From Panulirus ornatus (Eukaryota; Arthropoda; Malacostraca; Decapoda; Palinuridae), in the NCBI RefSeq assembly GCF_036320965.1, contig NC_092258.1, forward strand, positions 2,914,501 to 2,978,500: 64,000 bases of DNA, in the 5' to 3' direction. A program made the position numbers and the translations under genes. Within the stretch, counting starts at the first letter, position 1. Each line of letters starts with the position of its first letter. The notes under the pieces are model-generated. The model ran no database searches. It was not told the origin of the DNA and worked only from the letters and a program-made list of their open reading frames with translations. Of the stretch, positions 56,976 through 64,000 are shown piece by piece.

Positions 56976-57993
56976 TAGTGTAATGTGACAATAAACTCCC
57001 ACATGGCTTGCTGCGGCAGAAAACCCCTACCCTACCGCCGTTATCTGAAATAATATCCGTTCGTTACTTTCCAGTGTGGGGCTTTTTTTTTTCTCTCTTT
57101 TGTTCTTATTCTTTTCCACGCCATTGAGACGAGATAGAATGGAAAACCCTGGACGACCGATGCTGGATTCCCACGAGAACGCGTTAGAATCTAACACCGT
57201 TTACGAGGTACCAAACTGTATCATGAAATATTCTATCAATACTGCAAAGCTCTACTGGAAAGAGTTACGTTCTAACAATACGCTACTCAAGTCTCATAAG
57301 GAGGATTTACGTTCCAATGCTACTTCTGAAGTACTATTGTCAGGTATTATGGTTTTCTCGGGCAAAGGTGTGAGTTTTCTCTTGAAATTCAGATATCAAA
57401 CTGATGCTCGGCTGTCTACATGTGAAAAGATGCTAATATCTCCGGGTCTTTGGAACTCAGAAGCCGTAAAGGAAGTCACAGCAACATGTCGTCTGACATA
57501 TCTATGGATATGTGTCTAGGGAGGCGACAGGTGTGTAAGGTCGGTGTGTGGAGGTATGGTGTGTGACCTGAAGCCTCAGATTACCACAATACATGTGAAG
57601 TGTGTGACCTGCAACATCAGGGCACCGGATACAGGTGGTGTGGGGCGTGTGACCTCAGGTATCAGGTCAATAGGCAGAGGAGTGTACTGTGTGGTCTAAG
57701 TAAAAAAAAAAAACCTCTCCATAAACGAGGACATCTGGCCACTACAGAGGCCACTAAGGAAATATCTGACCACTGACCTAAGCGGGCACAAAGTATCAAA
57801 GAAAACTGGAAGGAAATAATTCTCCTCAACTACTTCCGACAAAATCTCCAGGAAAATAATTTTCCTCTTCATGAGGAAGACTTCGTCGGCGGAAGTACCA
57901 GAGAAGGATGAATTTCCTAGCTCTTGCTATCCACGGGTTTACTCTCGCTACCTCCTTACCCGTTCGTCGTTCTGGATAACACTAGGGACTGAC

Positions 57994-58161
57994 CTGACTC
58001 GTGGGTGAAGACGGCGTGGCAGACGGAGCAGGGCCACATCCTGAGGGAGGAGGTGAACTGCGAGGTTTCCGGGTGGCAGGCCAGGTGCTTGCGGAGGCTG
58101 CCCTCATTCACGTAGTGCTTGCCACAGACGGGACACGAGTGCGACGCTGTGCGACGCTTGG
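57994..58161 (-). CDS. C2H2 zinc-finger protein, finger 4 and start of finger 5
   Basis: Acceptor GTTGTTGCAG at 58162 and donor TCAG|GTCAGT at 57994/57993 on the - strand. Phase 1 at both ends. It encodes AKRRTASHSCPVCGKHYVNE and GSLRKHLACH (finger 4, C-x2-C-x12-H-x3-H), a linker ETSQFTSSLRMW, and PCSVCHAVFTHES, the first half of finger 5. Gly from the splice and LLNHMEH in the next exon complete finger 5. The KRR before finger 4 may add to nuclear import. The 168-base length fits both neighbouring phases exactly. Confidence 0.9.
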
Positions 58162-58700
58162 CTGCAACAACGACGACAAACATCAGGGACCAAACTCGAA
58201 AAAAGTTTCTATAAAATCTCTACCGACATTAAACACTTAGACAAAAACATATATATATATATGGTATTCTACTACTATTAGTTCCTATGATATATCATAC
58301 ATCACTGTCATAGCCTTTTACATGTTAGTTATCTGCTAAATAACTCCTAATGTAACATACAAATCAAGACAACTTTTAAAGCACTACGCTACATCTTCTG
58401 AGGGGGGGTCATAGCAAGTGCCACCGTCAGTGCACGGATCTCACTGTGCCCTCAAATGTATGGATGTTCTTGGATTTGACGGGTGAACATACATGGCTAA
58501 TATTCGACACAATAATGAGCTCTGAACATCCGAGGCGCTATCATCCTCGTGCGCCAGCCTAATGCTGTCCACACGCTGCTGGGTGTTGATAAAGGACGAC
58601 TGGTCGCAGTTGACGACGGAGTCTGTGCCGCCCCGAGTATGTTAAGGCACGACACGTGGAAGCAAGAGACAGAGAGAAGACGATAATGCTGCTAACTAAC

Positions 58701-58830
58701 CTGCGACTCCGGAGGCGTTAGGGTCCCTGTGCGTATACTTCATGTGTTCCATTAGCTGCTCGCCGTTCATGAACAGTTTCTGGCACTGTGGACAGTTGAC
58801 TGCGTTGGGTCCGCCGACGAGGGCTGCGTG
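58701..58830 (-). CDS. C2H2 zinc-finger protein, finger 3 exon
   Basis: Acceptor CTTCTAG at 58831 and donor GCAG|GTTAGT at 58701/58700 on -. Entry phase 0, exit phase 1. It encodes HAALVGGPNAVNCPQCQKLF, then MNGEQLMEHMKYTHRDPNAS and GVA. Finger 3 is C-x2-C-x12-H-x4-H. The first residue, His, falls three residues after the last His of the previous exon (HTSK|H), giving finger 2 its fourth zinc ligand when the two exons are joined directly. The exon was too short to stand out as an open frame and was found from splice sites and family resemblance. Confidence 0.85.
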
Positions 58831-59936
58831 CTAGAAGACAAAAGAGGGGGGAACACACAGGTGAGACTAACTATCCACAGGTCACCAAGCCTCTCACCAT
58901 AACGCTCACCAAGCATCTCATCACTGGCACGCCTGGAGGACCCAACTCCCTACCCAACACCCCCGCGCCACTGATAATGACCAGACCGCTCCACACACAC
59001 ACATACACACCAGTCTTGTGCTGGCTGAGCCCGACCAAGTCAGCTGGACACCACCACCAGCAGTGAACATGAGATACATAGGAATGCTCTCAGCCTACTG
59101 GATGTGGGTGCGGTCTGTTCAAAAGCAGTCGGAGAGATGGCTCTACCAGGACACAACCTCCGTCGCCTCTCAGGTGAGAGGGACGGAGTTGGGGTCATGT
59201 GACAGAGCCCTACTCTACAATCTCTTTCTTCCTCACACTCCTCATTCAAGAGATGCAGTACCTAAGTCATGCATTATATAAGTGTAGACACAATACCTCA
59301 AATTACACAGTTCAGCAGTACTTGAGAGGTTGGTGGGAGAGGATTGGCAGGGGGAGGCTGGGGGGGTAGAGGGGAGGTGAACAAGATATATATCACCTCT
59401 TGAGTCAAACTGTAAACATTACTATGCAGATGGAGGTAATTTGCCTTCAAACATGATTGATAGCACCTGGTGTTCTCTTTTTTTTTTTTTTTGAGAGAGA
59501 GAGATGTCATGACCCCAGGCCTATGATATGACTTAATCCTATAATATGGTAACTGCTATAATGTCAGTGTCACATTCTCTTGACACCTAGCCCCGCCCAC
59601 TTGCGTGATGACACCAAGAGCTGACGAAGACGGAGGAGCCGTCTTAAAAGGGGAGGAAGGAGTGACGTTTTCGGACTCAGGGAGTGGGGAGGCGCGGCGC
59701 GAGGAGGAAGGGGGCGGCCGGAGAGATACACACACCCCACAACACCCCCACAACGCACGCACGCGCCCCTCCCCTAGTCCTCTGAAGACGTTTTGCGGGG
59801 GGACTACAACTGGGCGTGACTGAGCACTGGCGAGAGATTGTGAGACATGAGACTGGTGAAGATCAGGCCTCACCCCCCAGCAGCCTCTTCTCCTCTTGCC
59901 TAAAATCCCACCCGGCGCTCCGTCCTGGGCCTCTAC
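58831..59936 (-). other. Intron of the zinc-finger gene
   Basis: A 1.1-kb intron within finger 2. No in-frame microexon was found on inspection. Confidence 0.6.
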
Positions 59937-60121
59937 CTTGGATGTATGAGTCCTAAGCGAACTCTCGGTGGCGAACCCCTTGCCGCAGATGTTACAGTGG
60001 AACGGCCGGTTCTTCATCCTCTCCAGCTGGGCGTCGTGGTTACGCAGGTGCTGTTGGAGGTTCGACAGCTGGATGAAGGCGCGGCCGCACTCCGGAAGGT
60101 GGCACTTGTACGGCCGTTCAC
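59937..60121 (-). CDS. C2H2 zinc-finger protein, fingers 1-2 exon
   Basis: Acceptor CCTCCCAACAG at 60122 and donor AAG|GTAGAG at 59937/59936 on -. It starts with two bases completing a Gly (so a previous exon ends in phase 1) with GERPYKC, the canonical inter-finger linker, so at least one more finger should lie upstream. Finger 1 is [20 protein letters not shown] and HLRNH (C-x4-C-x12-H-x3-H). After a basic linker (ERMKNRPF), finger 2 is [20 protein letters not shown] with its last His in the next exon. The family is a nuclear DNA-binding regulator. I recall closest resemblance to the dati/rotund/LIN-29/ZNF384-like group, dati first, but cannot check it. The first visible residue is not the start of the protein. 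Confidence 0.9.
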
Positions 60122-60268
60122 CTGTTGGGAGGAGCAGAGAGGAGGTGTAGGAGGGGTCAGCGTTATGTGTGCTCTCGTTATCAAGAAGGAAAGATAGAGG
60201 GACACTCGGTAACTTACATGGTCTCACCAAGGAGAGGAGAGAGTGGGAGGGGGGGGGGGGCAACGTTA

Positions 60269-60280
<12 letters not shown>

Positions 60281-60346
<66 letters not shown>
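60281..60346. repeat. (CA)n followed by (TA)n
   Basis: About 22 bases of CA, then about 43 bases of TA, within the intron about 160 bases upstream of an exon. Confidence 0.9.
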
Positions 60347-60363
<17 letters not shown>

Positions 60364-60413
60364 CTTTTTTTTTTATACTTTGTCGCTGTCTCCCGCGTTT
60401 GCGAGGTAGCGCA
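60347..60413 (-). mobile_element. Solo LINE 3' tail in the zinc-finger gene
   Basis: On - the last 38 bases of the LINE (GCGCTACCTCGCAAACGCGG, GAGACAGCGACAAAGTATAA) are followed by an A-rich tail (T-run 60347-60374) and (TA)n. The sequence is as good as in the youngest copies, so the insertion is recent. Nothing else of the LINE is present. Confidence 0.8.
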
Positions 60414-61865
60414 CACATTTCGTCCGTAACACTGTTCTACATCGGAGACTTGAAAAGTATCATAACTTTGCCTACTGTACTGAGTTCTTTTGTTATTTAT
60501 CTTGATAGTAATCCAATTACTGTTGTTCATCTGTTGTAACCTTCACTTACCATGTAGACTACCAAAACCTTCATTATGTTGCCCAGACCACATTAACACT
60601 TTTCTCGCTATGTAACCTGTAATGTATTTCAATCAATGAGGGGCCCCCAAGTCCCTGACCCTTTTGTGTGCACTCTGTGTCCTCTTTTTTGCGCCACCGG
60701 CTACAGGGTGGGTAAGAGTGCACAATAAATTAGCCGCAATTGCGGCAAAAATCAAAATCAATCTCGTCACGGAAGGATGCAACATAAACCCTCGTTACTC
60801 ACACACTGGCAGCAGGGATAGCAGACATACCCGCCACTCACACGAAATCCAGAGAGAGACGAGGGGCATCTCTATGTAACGCACATTCCCTCACACACAA
60901 TTCTCCAAGTCTACAACCATGTACACGGAACTTTTCCTCCTTATTCAACCAATACATATTACGTATATCACAGACGAATATACATATGTCATACATATTC
61001 TCCTCGTAACCCAATGTCATATAAAAACCCTGATATTCTCTTTCGCTACAGGGGAGATACACTTCCCCACAGGAAACATCATGGAATTGAGTATCTTAGA
61101 CTTCAGTAAACAGACTGAAAATGTACAGTAACAGACATGTTTCAAAACTGCTATTAACATAGTAATCAAACAGAAGAAACATAAAAGACAGATGTTTCAC
61201 ACCTGACTGTCATGAGGGTTTTTTTGATAAATAATATCGATTTTTTTTCACCTACTATTTGAATGGTTAAGAGAAACTAGTACATTGTGAAGAACTGGCA
61301 GAAAATTCTTAATGATACATAACAACCTATATGTATTTCACAACACTGATTTTGTGAGTATAATGGAGAGGGGACGATAATCTGCTAATCACAGATCATC
61401 CTAGAGGTAAAAAATATTGTATTATCATCAGTCGCCTGTCGTTACCGCCCGTCAAAAATAATTAGTCTTGATATGCATTTTTTTTTTCCATAGTATGGGC
61501 AAAAGAGGAAACTCTGTAATTACCTATTTGCAGTCACTAATTTGTACTGTATGGGGAGGGAAGTCTTACACTCGTGAGGGCCCATCTATCTCTTGAACAG
61601 TCTCTGTTATCATACAGCTTATTGAATCTATGTATGCTGTCTGCATTTCCTCGGTGTGGGTGAAAGAAGCAACGTGTTTGAAAAAACGTAAAGAAGTACC
61701 ACATAGAAGGTTCAAAAGAGGGCAACAACGTTGGTATTAGAATTAAGTGAACTGAATTACAGTGGAAGAGGTAGGGGCTATAAACTTTCCCATCACAGAA
61801 CGGAGAAGAGTAGGGAGTGACTTGATCACAACCTTCAAGTTACTAAACCAGCATTATGATGTCAC

Positions 61866-61867
<2 letters not shown>
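60414..61867 (-). other. Intron or 5' flank, no exon found
   Basis: No zinc-finger exon with correct splice phases is seen here. Confidence 0.4.

Positions 61868-61919
<52 letters not shown>
61868..61919. repeat. (CA)n microsatellite
   Basis: About 52 bases of CA. Confidence 0.97.
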
Positions 61920-61920
<1 letters not shown>

Positions 61921-62039
61921 AAAACAAGCCACATTACAGAATAATACACAATTCTCCCCCAAACACACTTGAATGTTTTGCACTTCTTGGTAATCACTTC
62001 AGAAGGGAATTGGTTACAGTAACTACCCGTCTGTGTGGA

Positions 62040-62570
62040 GGTTATGACGACTCTTATGTTGAGGTTGTGAGGCGGAGTAAGGTTGGGATGAGGTTTGGGG
62101 TGCGTAAAAGGGGTGGTGGCAGAGTGAGGTGACAGTGGGGATGGAGTGTGTTTGGGTGAGGTTTGATGTGGGTAGGGTAATGGGGTGGAGTGAGGTTGGG
62201 TAAGAAGGTGAAGAATATGGTTGTTACTGTTGAAAGACTAAATTAAGGTTTAGTGACATGATTAACGGAGGATGATATGAGGTTAAAGGTGGAGGTCAAG
62301 AGGAGGTTTGAGGTTGAATGCTCAAGGAGAGGTTGTGGGTTTAGGATGAGGTTGCAGGGTGATGGGTTTGGGTTAAGTGACCAAAGTTTGGCTGCAGAGT
62401 GACGGGTCTGGATTAGGTTTTCAGAGTGAGGATGCAAGACGATGGGTTACGGTTAGGTGTTCAGGGTAAGGTGGCAGGGTATGGGGTAGAGCAAGGTATT
62501 CACGGTTAGGTTGCCGGGTGATGGGCTGGCGTTTGCTGTTCACAGTGAGGTTGCAGAGTGTTGGTTGGGT
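62040..62570. repeat. Degenerate GGTT-rich minisatellite
   Basis: From about 62285 a unit of roughly 45-50 bases (GAGGTTGCAGGGTGATGGGT plus GGTTAGGTGTTCA) is repeated about six times. The preceding 250 bases have the same G/T-rich flavour. Confidence 0.65.
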
Positions 62571-63714
62571 AAGCCAATGACTTTCACTGGTGGGTACCAT
62601 ACTCCCTTGTTGGTACGCAATGAAGTTGCACGACGCCAAAGGCAAGCTGCGTTTCCCGGAGTCAAAGTGGGCTGGAGGTGTGTGCGTAAGTTTGCCTGCG
62701 TATGTTTGTATGTGTGTGCGTAGAGGGGCGGCCGGGGAAGGAGAAGATGCAGGATGGTAAGGGTGGCCAATGAATAAGGGCCACCCAACCTCCCTCAAAG
62801 GGCCACCCCGAGACCTCAGAGAGGTCACAATCAGGGCTGGGGTACGGTGGCCATCTTCAAGACCACAAGCTGCAGCTCAACTAAGAGGAAAATGGCCGAA
62901 TAAAGAACAAACTCGGCGACTCAAAAAATCGGATGTATTTTCTGATAAATGACAAGTGCTTGAAATTTCCTCCGCTGGTAGAGCTTCCCAGGGAGCAAAG
63001 ATGTTGAAGCCAGTTACCCACCAAGAGCCCCATTTTACCCCAGTATCTCGGCCCTGCCGGTTGCTACGATATCTTAAAAAGACCTCCTGCTAAACATTGC
63101 TTATAAAAACTCTGTGGTTTGCTTTCCCGGAAAAAAAAAGACCGATTTAATCACCAACGTGCTTAAGGAGGCAACTTTCCCGCACGGGGCGATGGGCGAG
63201 GAGGTCAGCGATTGGCTGAAAGTACGGAGGGAGGAGCCAATCATAGAAGCGTAAGTGGAAGAAGGCGGGAAAACTTTCAGACTTGTCCTGCCATCTGGCG
63301 GTATGCACGAGCAATTTTGAGGGCGCGCATTCTGTCTTACACGACTAAAGACGCACGCTTTCATAATCGCCTAACGTAACTCCCGTTTAGACGAGCTGAG
63401 AAAAGAGATTTTCTCAAGATAGAACACGAGCAGCTCCGCTGTTTCCCCGGTATTGATTTTGAGCGAAAAGGGGAACCGCAGAGACAGAGGTACGAGAGAA
63501 AAACATTAAAGAAGTGGAAGGAACTTGTGAGACAATCAACGCAAGGCTTCGGAGGCCAACCATTCTTGTGCGGCGGCGGAGACACGGCAGCGTCTTCTCC
63601 TCCTCCTCCTCTTCCTCCGACTTCCTACAGAAATAGACTTCCGGATGAAGTTCTCATTCATTACGATAGTTGAAACTTTACCAAGTTCCTAGTCAGTGGA
63701 TGATACTGGCCATG

Positions 63715-63718
<4 letters not shown>
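62571..63718. other. No gene supported, moderately GC-rich
   Basis: Open frames at 62421-62828 and 63101-63364 (-) have no recognised domain. 63170-63660 is somewhat richer in CpG and could be a promoter or first-exon region, but there is no direct evidence. Confidence 0.3.

Positions 63719-63746
<28 letters not shown>
63719..63746. repeat. Short (CA)n
   Basis: About 28 bases of CA. Confidence 0.95.
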
Positions 63747-63749
<3 letters not shown>

Positions 63750-63934
63750 CCATTACGCATTCCTTGAGCAGGGGGTGGCAGGGCAGGCCGGGGGAGTTGG
63801 TAGCACTGAGAGAGGAAAGGGGGGAGGAAAGGGGGGAGGGGCATTTGCGTGTCTCAGCACAGCTGGACGCTCATATTCTGGTTATATAATGAAAATATCA
63901 TTACGTCTACGAACGCCATGACTAAATCAAATTT

Positions 63935-64000
63935 TCTGAGCAAGATGGGACGATCTATTAAGCAAGATGGGACGATCTTTTGAGCAAGATGCGACGACCC
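63935..64000. repeat. 22-24-bp tandem repeat at window end
   Basis: GAGCAAGATGGGACGATCT occurs three times, then the window ends, so the array may continue. Confidence 0.8.

Larger units (their letters stand above)
50592..57993 (-). other. 7.4-kb intron of the zinc-finger gene
   Basis: Splits the fifth zinc finger. It contains a simple repeat at 50626-50800, a tRNA-like sequence and (TA)n near 51050-51207, minisatellites at 52958-53223 and 56629-56975, an exact 41-bp duplication at 55579-55660 and (TA)n at 55950-55994. The + strand frame at 57076-57519 (147 residues) has no recognised domain and is not called. Confidence 0.6.

Noticed and set aside
57076..57519. 147-residue + strand frame
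   Set aside because: It lies in the 7.4-kb intron of the zinc-finger gene, has no recognised domain or splice context, and starts in a T-rich stretch giving a spurious hydrophobic leader.
58831..59936. Search for an 11-codon microexon between fingers 2 and 3
   Set aside because: Reading the - strand I found no segment encoding the Glu-Leu-Gln-Leu-His type sequence I remember from relatives. Direct splicing fits the phases.

Overview
This is eukaryotic, invertebrate DNA, most likely from a decapod crustacean or another arthropod with a repeat-rich genome. The reasons are short exons with GT-AG introns, very long (TA)n and other microsatellites, many copies of an RTE-like LINE and a companion SINE, Penelope-like and Jockey-like remnants, and a C2H2 zinc-finger gene closest (from memory) to insect nervous-system regulators. 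The species assignment is inference. I see no bacterial, viral or CRISPR features.

Layout. (1) 1-10 kb: the 3' part of an unrecognised gene on the + strand. Five coding exons (3248-3601, 7594-7706, 8334-8466, 9363-9395, 10014-10060) join with matching phases and give 226 residues of C-terminal sequence, Ser/Thr-rich and acidic at the end. A 51-base phase-symmetric candidate cassette exon lies at 9807-9857. The 4-kb intron between the first two exons is filled with LINE copies. (2) 10-27 kb: a nested transposon graveyard. It holds RTE-like LINE copies in both orientations, about ten copies of one roughly 230-bp SINE often arranged tail to tail across (TA)n tracts, a pogo/Tigger-type non-autonomous DNA transposon, Penelope-like remnants with hammerhead-ribozyme-like ends and a GIY-YIG domain split by two SINEs, a fragment of a helix-turn-helix transposase, and a 390-bp palindrome. 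(3) 27-43 kb: mostly non-coding, with tandem repeats, two long (TA)n tracts, tRNA-like sequences and one decayed LINE reverse-transcriptase fragment. (4) 43-49.6 kb: a GC-rich block with strong strand asymmetry (G-runs on +), then the likely 3' flank or 3'UTR of the next gene. (5) 49.6-60.1 kb: four - strand exons (60121-59937, 58830-58701, 58161-57994, 50591-49606) of a five-finger C2H2 protein with a poly-Gln tract and a Met-Gly repeat. Two fingers are completed only by splicing. Its 5' exons lie outside the window or were not recognised. (6) 60-64 kb: upstream intron or flank with minisatellites.

The strongest unexplained structure is in the mobile DNA. The LINE and the SINE share a 3' hairpin, both are embedded in (TA)n tracts, several chimeric junctions fall on short shared sequence, and the Penelope remnants carry hammerhead motifs. 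Together these suggest one retrotransposition network that uses a common 3' RNA structure and (TA)n tails or targets. No database search was possible, so family assignments rest on motif recognition.
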